Origin: Psychrobacillus faecigallinarum
GTDB taxonomy: Bacteria; Bacillota; Bacilli; Bacillales_A; Planococcaceae
Assembly: GCF_014836595.1 (NCBI RefSeq)
Contig: NZ_JACSQO010000001.1
Span: 1-64,000 of the forward strand
Direction: 5' to 3'
Length of the DNA: 64,000 nt
The translations under genes and the position numbers were made by a program. The first letter of the stretch is position 1. Every line of letters begins with the position of its first letter. This document shows, piece after piece, positions 32,829 through 42,301 of the stretch. The notes below the pieces were generated by a model that worked only from the letters and a program-made list of their open reading frames with translations, made no database searches and had not been told where the DNA came from.

Positions 32829-34061
32829 ATGAGCTTCAATAAATTTCATCTGACAATTCGCATTCGTTTGCTTCTATTATTTATTACATCTTTAGCTACC
32901 ATGGCTGTGATACCTTATTTGATAATTTATCTTTCTCATCAGGTAGGTACCTTGGTTACTGGTATATTATTTTTATTTGTTATGTTTGCTAATGTAATTG
33001 GTTCACTGTTGGGTGGATTCATTTCCGACAGAATTGGTCGAAAAAAAGTTATTCTTTATGCTGAACTTATAATTTTTTTAGGATTTATAGGTGTTGCATT
33101 TGCCAATTCACCTTGGTATTTATCACCCTACGTCACCTTTGTGTTTTTTCTATTTATTCAATTTAGCTCTGGATCATCTTTGCCAGTATATCAAGCTTTA
33201 ATCATCGATATAACCTCTCCTGAAGATCGAAGAACTGTTTATACTTATTCATATTGGATTCGTAATACTGCTATTGCTATTGGTAGTTTAATAGGCGCAT
33301 TTTTATTTTTTGATTATCCATTTTATTTATTTTTGGGAGTAGCACTATGTACTTTAATCTCTGTATTCATCACCTTTTTCTTTATACAGGAAACTTATAC
33401 CCCTAACATAGAAGCGAACCATGAGAAAACTAATTCTAGTGTTAAAAGAATTATTCATTCCTATAGAATTATATTTTCTCAACGGGCCTTCACCATTTTT
33501 TCCATCGCTAGCCTTTTTATAATCTCCGTGGAAGAGCAATTGACAAATTATATAGGCGTTCGACTTACCAAAGAAATTAAGAATCCAGTCCCTTTTTTTA
33601 TTAACTTTTCATGGGAAATTGATGGAGCGAATCTTTTAGGATTATTAAAAGCAGAAAACACCCTTCTTGTTGTATTTTTGACAGTTATTATCGGTAAAGT
33701 CATGCAAAAGTTCAAGGATCGAAGTATTCTCCTCATAGGTCTTCTTTTCTTTTTTGTAGGATATGTTGTGATTAGCTTTAACACAACTCCATTTATACTA
33801 ATATTAGCAATGCTACTTGCTTCCATTGGTGAAATAATGTATATGCCGATTAAACAAACTCTATTAGCTAATCTTGTACCAAACGAATCACGTAGTACTT
33901 ATCTAGCATTTTATGAAATATCCTCCATTATCGGGATTAGTACAGCTGGAATCTTTATGATTATTAGTAGTTGGTTGCCTGCTATAGTTTTAACTTTAAT
34001 GATGGGTATCATGGGAATAATAAGTATTACAATATTTTATAACTTAACGAAAGATCAATAA
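32829..34061 (+). CDS. MFS multidrug-type efflux transporter
   Basis: The 410-residue protein has 12 membrane helices. The loop between helices 2 and 3 reads GGFISDRIGRKKVILY, the MFS signature. The central cytoplasmic loop near residue 200 is charged. It exports an unknown compound, presumably the inducer sensed by the TetR protein. ATG 32829 follows AAAGGAG. Confidence 0.85.
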   Translation: MSFNKFHLTIRIRLLLLFITSLATMAVIPYLIIYLSHQVGTLVTGILFLFVMFANVIGSLLGGFISDRIGRKKVILYAELIIFLGFIGVAFANSPWYLSPYVTFVFFLFIQFSSGSSLPVYQALIIDITSPEDRRTVYTYSYWIRNTAIAIGSLIGAFLFFDYPFYLFLGVALCTLISVFITFFFIQETYTPNIEANHEKTNSSVKRIIHSYRIIFSQRAFTIFSIASLFIISVEEQLTNYIGVRLTKEIKNPVPFFINFSWEIDGANLLGLLKAENTLLVVFLTVIIGKVMQKFKDRSILLIGLLFFFVGYVVISFNTTPFILILAMLLASIGEIMYMPIKQTLLANLVPNESRSTYLAFYEISSIIGISTAGIFMIISSWLPAIVLTLMMGIMGIISITIFYNLTKDQ

Positions 34062-34189
34062 AAAGTAGAGGATTTAAATGAATGCATGTCTTTTCTTGAT
34101 GTTCTAGACAATAGATATTTAGCTAAAGCACCAGTTAGTTTAATAAGTTCAACAAACAGGGCAGTATTCTTTTAAAATCAAGGGCAGTG

Positions 34190-34657
34190 TTAGTACAACA
34201 AGATTATTTTTATCTCTTCAACTTTGACTCCAAATTTATCAGGGGCTTCGTTCTTGATATCATTTAATAAGTTCAATACAATCTTCTGATTTTGAGCATC
34301 AATCTCTTTTAATGCTTGTCCATATAGTTTCCTATATTCATCATGGTTTAAAATCCTAAAATGCAATATTTCTAACCACCCTCTACATTTTTCAATGTTA
34401 TCTGGAATGGCATTTATTAGTGATTTTAAACCTTCTTTTGGAGAAAATTCACTTAAATATTCTATTGTGTGTACAAGCCCCCACATTACTTCTTCATGTT
34501 CTGTGTCATCCTCTAATACTTCAATCAACTTTGCAATTATATGATAATCATCTGTTTTTCCTATTTCTTCTAATGCTTCTTCAAATAACAGAATTTCATT
34601 TTCAGTTTTCATAAAACGATTTAACTTCAAAGTATTAATTTGATTATTTAATTTCAT
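34190..34657 (-). CDS. Imm30-like immunity protein
   Basis: ATG 34657 follows AGGTGGAG, giving 155 residues. The helical protein reads FEEALEEIGKTDDYHIIAKL, then DDTEHEEVMWGLVHTIEYL and EILHFRILNHDEYR, matching the Imm30 immunity family. A decayed second copy lies at 59944-60245 next to a toxin fragment. Its own toxin is missing; only a short ORF remnant precedes it. Confidence 0.75.
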   Translation of the reverse strand: MKLNNQINTLKLNRFMKTENEILLFEEALEEIGKTDDYHIIAKLIEVLEDDTEHEEVMWGLVHTIEYLSEFSPKEGLKSLINAIPDNIEKCRGWLEILHFRILNHDEYRKLYGQALKEIDAQNQKIVLNLLNDIKNEAPDKFGVKVEEIKIILLY

Positions 34658-34673
34658 GCGTGACTCCACCTCT

Positions 34674-34871
34674 TTAGCTCCAAATTTCGATATCTTTTAT
34701 GTTGTTACAAACTTTCGAATCTATCGAAAAGTCTCTGCCTACTATAATATCATGCATCATGTCTTTATTGTCGGTTATCATATTAGCTTTGAAAGAAAAG
34801 TCTTTAACATTAAAAATATTTGCAATTATGCCAACCGTATCTAAGGCTGCTTCGTTGAAAGATACAACCAC
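34674..34871 (-). pseudogene. short fragment upstream of the Imm30 gene
   Basis: The 65-codon frame reads VVSFNEAALDTVGIIANIFN, then MHDIIVGRDFSIDSKVCNNI. I see no full domain. It directly precedes the immunity gene, so it may be the end of the lost toxin. No ribosome site supports an independent start. Confidence 0.35.
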
Positions 34872-34887
34872 ATCAAACTACAATTCT

Positions 34888-35075
34888 TCAGCATAGTATA
34901 CTCAGACTGGTATGTTTGTAGTATTCCCCCTTCCCAAAACGATATCTTGTCATATTGATTGTTGTCCTGTATGACTTCTCTTCACTATAAAGTTTTATGA
35001 TGAAGTCGCATTCCTCTTTTGTTAATATTGCTGGAAGCTTTGCAAATCCTCGCTTCTCTAATTCATTTTGAATTT
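34888..35075 (-). pseudogene. 2OG-Fe(II) oxygenase N-terminal fragment
   Basis: The minus strand encodes IQNELEKRGFAKLPAILTKE, then ECDFIIKLYSEEKSYRTTIN and MTRYRFGKGEYYK. This resembles the first 60 residues of a 2OG-Fe(II) oxygenase family. It stops at TGA 34888, and the iron-binding domain is absent. Confidence 0.55.
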
Positions 35076-35435
35076 AAACACTCTAACCTCATAAATAGAA
35101 AAAATAAGATGTTTAGAATGTAATAGCAAGATAACAAAATTAATAAAAATAGTATGTATAAAGTAAAATTTTTAAATCAAATTCAAAGTTATATAAATAA
35201 TATTAGTAAAAATGGATCCCGTAATGATTTAGCTATTTGATTCTCCATGTTTTAGCAACGTGCAAAAAAAGGGATACCTTCTTTAAATAAACTACTTCTG
35301 TAGTTCAATTAGAAAAAGCATACCCCTTTAAAGTAAAACAATATAATATGCAAGTAAATCTATTTAATAAAAATTTATTAATGTAAGTGATTTACTATTC
35401 TAAAATAAATAGACCATGAAATTACAAATTATAAT

Positions 35436-35925
35436 TCATAAAAGATAATCACTAACATTTTGTACTTCGTACAAACGACTCTCTTTTAAAAATTGAGATA
35501 TCAAATGAACATGAGCAGAACCAATGACTAACAGAGTTTTATCCGAAGGTAACTTTGTAATTTTCGTTAAATTATAATAAATAATTAAATTCCTTTGATA
35601 CCACCATCTGATCCAATCTATGCCTATATATTCCTCACCCTTACCAATCCTAGCAACTGCCATATACATTTCTTGCTGTTTCTCTACATTATGGTTTTGG
35701 TTTAATTCTTTAATGACTTCATAAATACTTTTATCTCCAATATTGGTAAGATTATTGGAACGATATTTTTCATCTATAGATTTAAAAAGTCTCGGCTCGA
35801 AAATTAATCATCAAACTCCATACGATATAAATCTGGTGTATATCTCATATGAAACGTTCCTAATATCATAATCGTAGGTTTATCTTTGTTAGAAATGATA
35901 AAAACCCCCTTTGTATAACTCTTTT
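35436..35925 (-). pseudogene. DUF5694-type protein, broken
   Basis: The start region reads NKDKPTIMILGTFHMRYTPD, then LYRMEFDD and a stop. A later frame continues NIGDKSIYEVIKELNQNHNV, then the 77-codon frame with WYQRNLIIYYNLTKITKLPS and LLVIGSAHVHLISQFL. The two ends (LGTFHM, GSAHVH) match DUF5694-like proteins, so a once-single gene has lost its middle and its frame. The gap 35076-35435 shows nothing else. Confidence 0.6.
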
Positions 35926-35941
35926 TAGCTTTACAAACTAT

Positions 35942-36592
35942 TTATTTTTTCAATGACTCTCGCAAAAACTCTTCCAAATAACTAACATCCGTAATATTTT
36001 TATTACATTCGGTACTATTCACACAAATTAAATTACCAATAGACTTATAATAATCTGGATTGTTGACCTTTTTTGCTTTTGTGATCGTAGAAAAATGTGT
36101 GACTTCCCCATGACAATGACAAATCGAGCAAATGTTTTTCTTTGTAGATGGTGAAAATGAACATTCGATTCCAACCAATTGGCTATCTAGCTTATACAAT
36201 ATATATTTTTTATTTGACCGACTATCGTTCCAGCTTAAATACGTTAAGCGATGTAAATCTATATTCGAAAGATCCGGGAGCTTTAATTTTTTACTTTTCG
36301 GAAATAGCTTTTTCAATTGTTGCTCGCTAATTGTTGGGAATGCCAATAAATAATTAGGTAATTGCTCCAGTGCCTGCTCATATGCTTCTACTGTTTTAAA
36401 ACTTGAAAAATCCATTAGCTCTTTTTGCTCTGGCGTCAAAGCTGTCACACAGTTAGAGATTTTTTCATTGGATAACTCGTAAACAGAGGCTAGTACCCCC
36501 GGTGGTAAATGTTGCTTCGTACTATCCTTAATCCAGGCTACTTGCTTTCGAATAAAATTGAACTGCTCATTTTTTATAAATTTTTCTATCAT
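35942..36592 (-). CDS. FusB-like EF-G-binding protein
   Basis: The 216-residue protein begins with a helical domain (EKFIKNEQFNFIRKQVAWIK) and ends with a zinc-binding fold: CSICHCHGEVTHF near residue 153 and CVNSTECN near 190. This is the layout of FusB/FusC-type proteins, which bind elongation factor G on the ribosome and can give fusidic acid tolerance. ATG 36592 follows AGGAGCG. Whether it confers resistance here is unknown. Confidence 0.85.
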   Translation of the reverse strand: MIEKFIKNEQFNFIRKQVAWIKDSTKQHLPPGVLASVYELSNEKISNCVTALTPEQKELMDFSSFKTVEAYEQALEQLPNYLLAFPTISEQQLKKLFPKSKKLKLPDLSNIDLHRLTYLSWNDSRSNKKYILYKLDSQLVGIECSFSPSTKKNICSICHCHGEVTHFSTITKAKKVNNPDYYKSIGNLICVNSTECNKNITDVSYLEEFLRESLKK

Positions 36593-36688
36593 ATTAAATC
36601 GCTCCTACACAGTTGATTATATCTATTTTAAAAGAAAAAAGACTTCACTAATAGACCAAGAATCGGTTAGAAACGTTTTATACATACA

Positions 36689-36720
36689 AACACCCCATGT
36701 AATAGCTACATGGGGTATAC
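36689..36720 (-). terminator. terminator after the CD3324-like gene
   Basis: ACCCCATGTA and TACATGGGGT form a perfect ten-base stem at the 3' side of the 36722 gene. Confidence 0.75.
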
Positions 36721-36721
36721 T

Positions 36722-36991
36722 TTATTTCTTATGTGAGTAAACAATTTTTTTTATCGTTTCATCGGAAAGATGATATTCCTGAGCTAATTGCTCGATTCGA
36801 ATACCACTAGCAAAAGCATTTCGAATTGCTGTATTTCGGCTATCCAAACGCTGCCTGCTGCCGCTAATTGTTCCCCATTTTTGATAATCATTTTCCATCT
36901 TGGGGATATACAATGTCTCCCCCTGCACATATTTTTGAATTTCTACAATTAGTTTTTCAGGTAAGACCTGTTGTGCATTTACATACTTCAA
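36722..36991 (-). CDS. CD3324-like small HTH protein
   Basis: A TTG at 36991 follows AAGGAG by 8 bases and gives 89 residues beginning with KYVNAQQVLPEKLIVEIQKY. The protein continues VQGETLYIPKMENDYQKWG and ends in a Mor-like helix-turn-helix (RIEQLAQEYHLSDETIKKI). It is a small putative DNA-binding protein of a family common in Firmicutes. The longer frame upstream has no ribosome site. Confidence 0.7.
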   Translation of the reverse strand: MKYVNAQQVLPEKLIVEIQKYVQGETLYIPKMENDYQKWGTISGSRQRLDSRNTAIRNAFASGIRIEQLAQEYHLSDETIKKIVYSHKK

Positions 36992-37438
36992 TTTTGCTCG
37001 CTCCTTATTATAAATTGGAATAAGGGGCAAAGCCAATTGATTAGAAAAACTTAGCGATAAGATGAAATTTCTCGCCCCACGCAAAGTATCGCCTTTCCAA
37101 CTACTGGCTTTGCATGAGTATATGAAGCATCAGACAATCGTTTTAGATTCTCCAACTATAAGCACCACCTTTTAATTCTAACTAACTGTATTATAACCAA
37201 AATTAATTTCAACGCCAAAACAACATTACCGAATAGATGGTAGGAATGAATTTGTACTTAAGCTATCTCAAAAAAGAAAAACACTATACAATTAGAGGCG
37301 CTAGCACTGGTTCCTAATGTGTATTTTAAAACAACCATTACCTTTAACACATCTAATAAGTGCTACCGTCTTTGTTTATTAGATGGTAAATAAACTAAAC
37401 TCTCAACTTCTGTCTTAGTTTTAAGGATGCCTTGCCTA

Positions 37439-37732
37439 TTAATTGTTTATTTTAGTTTTTAATTCTTTTGGTTCCTTTTTCATTTTATAATTTTGAAACG
37501 TTATATATATTATAAAGAAAACTGTACTAGATATTATATATGGCCAAGGACTAATATAAAGCACGGTATTAGACATTAGACTAATTAAAATAATATAAAG
37601 CAAATAAGAATAAAAAAATGTGGTCTTTTTATCTTTCTTAAGCAATAGTTTAAGGAAAATATCCAAAATTAAAATAACAATCAGAGCATTTACAAATGCT
37701 CCTAATAATGCAGGTAAGTAATCTAATAACAT
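37439..37732 (-). CDS. small integral membrane protein
   Basis: The 97-residue protein has three membrane helices (about 8-32, 40-58 and 64-82) and a Lys-rich tail. ATG 37732 follows AAGGAGGAG. Function is unknown. The 37085-37438 gap upstream of its terminus shows no gene. Confidence 0.55.
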   Translation of the reverse strand: MLLDYLPALLGAFVNALIVILILDIFLKLLLKKDKKTTFFYSYLLYIILISLMSNTVLYISPWPYIISSTVFFIIYITFQNYKMKKEPKELKTKINN

Positions 37733-37833
37733 TTTTAACCTCTCCTCCTTGCTTTATGCATTCATTATTGAAAGATATATTCCTATATTAATAAAAAAAG
37801 CCCCTACAATTCACGCCAATACCCATTTAATAT

Positions 37834-38055
37834 TTATTTCATTAAAAAAATATTCATAAATGCAAAATATGTAACTATACACATAATGATAACTGATATA
37901 ATATGTGCCAAAAACCAGGGAACTTTTATTAACCTAATTATTAATAAAGGAATAAAGTAAGCTATTGCCATAACAATTATAAAAGAAATTAATTGCGTGG
38001 CCACTTGATCCATCATCTCTTTTAATGGATTTAATGTTGTTTCCGAAACAACCAT
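37834..38055 (-). CDS. small membrane protein
   Basis: ATG 38055 follows TAGGAGGTG and gives 73 residues, with an amphipathic N-terminus and two membrane helices (SFIIVMAIAYFIPLLII, HIISVIIMCIVTYFAFM). It lies 100 bases upstream of the other small membrane gene on the same strand, so the two may be co-transcribed. Function is unknown. Confidence 0.55.
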   Translation of the reverse strand: MVVSETTLNPLKEMMDQVATQLISFIIVMAIAYFIPLLIIRLIKVPWFLAHIISVIIMCIVTYFAFMNIFLMK

Positions 38056-38139
38056 TTTACACCTCCTATGACAATATTCGTCAATAAAAGGAAAAGTCCT
38101 CCTATAAATAATCGTAAGAGATAAACGAAACTGTTTCAC

Positions 38140-38557
38140 CTGCTGGTCATCCTAGCCGGCCCTTCTTCTAGTTTAGAGTGCAGATTTTGTAATTTCAAAA
38201 GAAAACGAATTTGTCTTTTTTTGCTTAATCAGCTAAAAACTCTAGTTTCTTGTAGCGAACATAAACCTTTGAAGCAGATTAATAGACTGGGATTTATATG
38301 TGAGTTAACCCTTCAGCGGTCATTAATGTCTTTAAATGTTCTTCTTTAAGTAAGATTAGGCTATTTCTACTAGCCTCCCAACTCTTTAGAACTTCTAAAA
38401 GAAGATCCTTTAGCCATTTCTGCATCTAGTCAGTACTTTGCTCCCCCCAAAATCCCACTGTTACAGAAGCAATAATTCCCATGCATTAAAAAGATGACTA
38501 TACAACCCTTCTTCCGTGTATTACCATTATGGTTAATATATACAAGGAGGTTTTTGT
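38140..38557. other. gap with a weak minus-strand gene remnant
   Basis: A minus-strand frame near 38297-38490 reads GIIASVTVGFWGEQSTD, a TAG, then MQKWLKDLLLEVLKSWEASR to a stop. It has no ribosome site. It may be a decayed small gene. The final 40 bases hold the ribosome site of the lipoprotein gene. Confidence 0.3.
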
Positions 38558-38989
38558 TTGAAAAAGTTATTAGTTTTATTAACAATATTATTTTTAGCTG
38601 CTTGTGGTAAAGGAAGTGATGAACCTACTGCTATTGAATCTACTATTATATCCATTACCAAAGAGGAATTTAAGATATATGAAGATGAGGGTATTTACTT
38701 AATTAAAATATACGACAAAGATGCTGATGAAGGTTCGAAAAACGCTTTATTAAAGGATACTGGGGAAATGTTAGCAGGATTATCCAAATTAGATGAAGTG
38801 AATACTGTAGAAATTAAATGGTATGCCCGACCCTTTAATGACCAATCCGGCAGTAAACCTTTTGAACAAATATTAGCAATAAGATTTGAAGCTGATACTT
38901 TCGCAGAGGTTGATTGGGAAAATTATAAAACCTTGGATTTAGAAACAATTGCAAGCAGGTATGAACAGAATGAAACATTGAAGGATTAA
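38558..38989 (+). CDS. lipoprotein, unknown
   Basis: A TTG at 38558 follows AAGGAGG. The 143-residue protein has a lipobox LAAC at residues 13-16 and an acidic globular part (IYEDEGIYLIKIYDKDADEG, NTVEIKWYARPFND). It is membrane-anchored and exposed outside. No enzymatic motif is visible. A second lipoprotein gene follows 93 bases downstream. Confidence 0.65.
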   Translation: MKKLLVLLTILFLAACGKGSDEPTAIESTIISITKEEFKIYEDEGIYLIKIYDKDADEGSKNALLKDTGEMLAGLSKLDEVNTVEIKWYARPFNDQSGSKPFEQILAIRFEADTFAEVDWENYKTLDLETIASRYEQNETLKD

Positions 38990-39082
38990 TAAAAATAATA
39001 TAACCACTTTCCATCACTGGTTGGTGTTTTTCAAAAGATTTTGAAAAGGTTGCGGTAAAAAAATTAAAGGAGTTGGAGATGT

Positions 39083-39502
39083 TTGAAGCGAATATTATTA
39101 CTAATTTTAATGGTTTGCTGCATTTTAACTGGATGCGGGGAGAATAAAGTAACTATTTCAGAAATTAATTTAGAAAACACTAATGACAATGTGAAAAACT
39201 TTATTGAGATTGTAGATTATGATGAAAAAGGTACAGGAACTGGTATTTATATATACAACGATTCTAAAAATAAACGCTTTTTGTATCTTAATCAAGATTT
39301 CTTGGATGATGGAAAAGGTTTTGGAGATATAGATATCAAAACGGACGAAAATTCGATAAACATTTACCTGAACGACAGTTCTATTTCTGAAGAGGAAGCA
39401 GGCACATATAAGTTTTACAAATTGAATTTCAAAGGGGACTATGAGTACCTGAAAGTTTTTAAAAATGGTGAGGAAACCCATTTTGAAGGAATGGGTGTTT
39501 AG
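39083..39502 (+). CDS. lipoprotein, unknown
   Basis: A TTG at 39083 follows GGAG. The 139-residue product has a lipobox LTGC near residue 18 and a beta-rich acidic domain (TGTGIYIYNDSKNKRFLYL, DENSINIYLNDSSIS). It is probably co-expressed with the lipoprotein upstream. No family is recognised. Confidence 0.65.
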   Translation: MKRILLLILMVCCILTGCGENKVTISEINLENTNDNVKNFIEIVDYDEKGTGTGIYIYNDSKNKRFLYLNQDFLDDGKGFGDIDIKTDENSINIYLNDSSISEEEAGTYKFYKLNFKGDYEYLKVFKNGEETHFEGMGV

Positions 39503-39696
39503 TGGATGTTCTGTACTTGGGTATGATTGTTTAATATGAGCAGTTATAATTTAAAAATTCCACACTTCGCGAAGTGGTTATACATCTAGATAAGAGCTAT
39601 CATGTCCAGTCTATCTTAATTTTTCAATTGAAGTTAAGGAGATTATTTCAGTTAATCCCAATTTATCTGTTTCATTTACTAACTCTGTGAGATTAT

Positions 39697-40221
39697 TTAG
39701 GCATCTCCTACAAATATATATTTAAATTTCATGTCTTTCTCAAATGACATATGAATTAATACGTATCTATCACTGTATGGACTAGAAATAAAAATAGCTT
39801 ATATCCATTCCATCTGTACCTATAATAAAATTCGCAATATACATGTAATTTGAAGCCAATTCAATTGGAAATGGTTGATTGTTTTGTGGAACACCAAAAT
39901 CTATTGCATCATCTTTAATTTCAAATTCAACACTATATTCCCTCTTCAATTCTTCAAATTTGCCTTCTGAGATAAGTCGTATTATATTCCTAGCCTCACG
40001 ATCAGTTTCCTGTAAGGTCGTTCTATAGTCAGTGGGTGGAACTAGTTTATATGTCTAAATCTCGTCTTTCAAATCCTTAATTGCTTTTTGTTGCTCTTGT
40101 ATTACCTTTTGATTCTCATCAAGCTGTTCTCATATTTATTAGTTAATTGACCTATTTCCTCTTTATCTGAGTATCCTCCAACTACTAATAATTTAATAAA
40201 TAGTAAGCACAATTTTTTCAT
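39697..40221 (-). pseudogene. decayed lipoprotein gene
   Basis: ATG 40221 behind GGAGGG opens MKKLCLLFIKLLVVGGYSDK, a lipoprotein-like signal in which the lipobox Cys is Tyr. The frame shifts, then reads QKVIQEQQKAIKDLKDEI and a TAG. It goes on TTLQETDREARNIIRLISEG to FGVPQNNQPFPIELASNYMY and shifts again to YSDRYVLIHMSFEKDMKFKY before TAA 39697. At least three lesions are visible. Confidence 0.65.
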
Positions 40222-40491
40222 TTAAATATCCCTCCTATAATGTTGACACATCAAATGAATTTACTTAATGATTTCATAAATTTTACGAAATACAACTTAT
40301 TTTAAACAAAACTATAAGACTTCCTACTAGTACACAACTCACTAAATGAATAAAGTACACCAACTTTTAAAATTAAAAATAGCACTGCTTGGACTTTGTA
40401 ATTCATTGTCGAAAATAAAGATAAAAGCTTTTTGAAACATAATATCTTATAAAGGATTTAGCATTGTGGATATACAAATTCATCCCAAACG

Positions 40492-40690
40492 ATTGGGCAA
40501 GGTTCTGCCGAATCTCTGCAACTTTGGAATCCTTTTGTGCAAGGTTTGAACTAATCTCCGCAAGGTTTACGCTCGTCTCCGCAAGGTCTGCAAGTTTCTA
40601 CGGATTCTCTGCAACATTGGATTCCTTTTGCGCAAGGTTAGAACCATCTTTGCAATGTTTATCCTCGTCTCCGCAAGGTTTGAATACACA
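40492..40690 (+). repeat. tandem 21-base repeats (CAAGGTTTGAACTCGTCTCCG type)
   Basis: About nine imperfect units follow each other, each starting CAAGGTT, CAACTTT, CAACATT or CAATGTT and ending TCTCCG, TTTTGCG or similar. One unit is lengthened to 30 bases. Because the period is a multiple of three, a plus-strand frame of 105 codons stays open with a 7-residue period (for example FELISAR, FTLVSAR). It lacks a ribosome site and is probably not translated. Confidence 0.75.
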
Positions 40691-40849
40691 TATTATTATC
40701 GCGAGTATTGGATTAAAAAAATTCCTAATTCTGCAAAGTGAATCACAACGTTCATTCCCTTCCATTTTCTTAAGGCACTAAAGCATTTTAATATTAATGC
40801 TGGTCATACTTAACAAAAGCACATCGATTTTAAGAAACTTCACAACTTT

Positions 40850-41290
40850 TTATTTAACATCGATATCAAAAACTAAAGTAGTTTCACCATTTTTCCATTT
40901 TCCTACTACTTCATATATATAGTAGCCTTCCTCTGTTGGAACCATCAATATATTCTCGTTTAATTTGACTTCCTCAATAAGCCCATTTTCATTCCACTGA
41001 TGAACGGTGATATGAGATGCTTTATCTTCAAGTAAGATCTCTATTTTACTCTCCTTAGCGACAGCTAAAGTATCAAATTGATCTGCTGCCTCCATTGGAG
41101 AAAAAGGGTCCAATTTATTTATTTCTACCTCTTCATCCTTGTAATTATAGTATCCATGTATCAAATTATAGTGTTTATCATCAAATATTATTATTCCTTC
41201 TAAATACCTTGAACTTGCTTCATCTACCGCATTTTGAGTACATCCCATAAGAACTACCGACGCTAACAATAACAGAAAAAATCTTCTCAT
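40850..41290 (-). CDS. lipoprotein, unknown
   Basis: ATG 41290 follows TAGGAG. The 146-residue protein has a lipobox LMGC near residue 17 and a beta-rich domain (YLEGIIIFDDKHYNLIHGYY, EEGYYIYEVVGKWKNGETTL). It is membrane-anchored. No known domain is recognised. The gap 40222-40491 is empty apart from the promoter side of the decayed gene. Confidence 0.65.
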   Translation of the reverse strand: MRRFFLLLLASVVLMGCTQNAVDEASSRYLEGIIIFDDKHYNLIHGYYNYKDEEVEINKLDPFSPMEAADQFDTLAVAKESKIEILLEDKASHITVHQWNENGLIEEVKLNENILMVPTEEGYYIYEVVGKWKNGETTLVFDIDVK

Positions 41291-41404
41291 TTGAATTCTC
41301 CTAATTATTTATTTTCATTGTAGAAAAACATTTTACCTTCTTCAGCAAACACGACACATTATTTTAAATAGAAAATTATACCATTTATATTATTGTACAT
41401 GAAA

Positions 41405-41450
41405 AAGTATATAAAAAAAGCCCCACCCACGTTTCAAGTGAGCAGGACTA
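41405..41450 (-). terminator. probable terminator
   Basis: An imperfect stem (CTGCTCAC with GTGGGTGGG) next to a seven-A run (T run on the minus strand) lies just past the 41466 gene. Confidence 0.5.
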
Positions 41451-41465
41451 TTTGTTACTATCATT

Positions 41466-41948
41466 CTACTTCATTATTTCCGGGCCGAATTTGGACCAAT
41501 CGTTATAACCTTTCCACTCATACTCTAACAATCCATTTTTGTCTATGCCAATAACATTTATAATAACAACAACTTTGTAAGGTTTTTTATAATACATATA
41601 TGCTAAACTATCTACTTTTTTTTCACCATTATTAATACAATAATTCAAATATAAACTTACATCACTAAATTTTATCTCCTTACTACTCCCACTCAATTTT
41701 ATAGTTTCCCCTGGTTTTAAGTCCTTTATTGTTCCTACTTCAATATCGTCAGTATATAAAAAATTAAGTTCAGGCAAAGTCTGATTACTCATATTATTTA
41801 CCTCTATAGTAACTCCTCTATCATATTTTTTATACTCGTCTGGTGAATCATCATAAAAGAATAATAAATATATAAACATTAAAAATATAGATATTAAAAA
41901 TATAGATATTACAGACATTATTAGTATTATTAATTTGTGGGATTTCAA
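41466..41948 (-). CDS. membrane-anchored extracellular protein, unknown
   Basis: A TTG at 41948 follows AGAAGAGG, giving 160 residues. One N-terminal membrane helix (IILIMSVISIFLISIFLMFI) is followed by an outside domain with immunoglobulin-like strands (VTIEVNNMSNQTLPELNFLY, IKDLKPGETIKLSG). Within the helix, the DNA repeats TAAAAATATAGATAT twice, duplicating five residues (SIFLI). Function is unknown. Confidence 0.55.
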   Translation of the reverse strand: MKSHKLIILIMSVISIFLISIFLMFIYLLFFYDDSPDEYKKYDRGVTIEVNNMSNQTLPELNFLYTDDIEVGTIKDLKPGETIKLSGSSKEIKFSDVSLYLNYCINNGEKKVDSLAYMYYKKPYKVVVIINVIGIDKNGLLEYEWKGYNDWSKFGPEIMK

Positions 41949-42301
41949 AAAAACACCTCTTCTATTAAACACATTATATTATTAGTTTATATAAGTAAGT
42001 AAATATTTTACATACTAACTCCATGCACAAATAAACTAATTTATTTACTTTATTTAATAAGATTGGTGGATCGCGACTCTCTTTAAATACTCGTAGTCTG
42101 TCTTTGAATTACTTCATTCGCATTTTCTAGCTTTGTTATAGCAGCTAAAGATTTTAATTCTCCTATAAATAAATCAACTAAACCAAACATTTAAGTGACT
42201 AATTCATAACAACTAAAAAAGCTTATCAATTAATTAGTCTTACTTCTTTTTCCATTATGGTATAATTTATTTTGTTTATTTCTTACAGAAAGGAAGATTA
42301 G

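Noticed and set aside
40492..40690. CRISPR array
   Set aside because: Units are head-to-tail repeats with no unique spacers, and no cas genes are present.
40464..40781. 105-codon plus-strand ORF with 7-residue repeats
   Set aside because: Its openness follows from the 21-base tandem repeat. It has no Shine-Dalgarno and no neighbours supporting expression.
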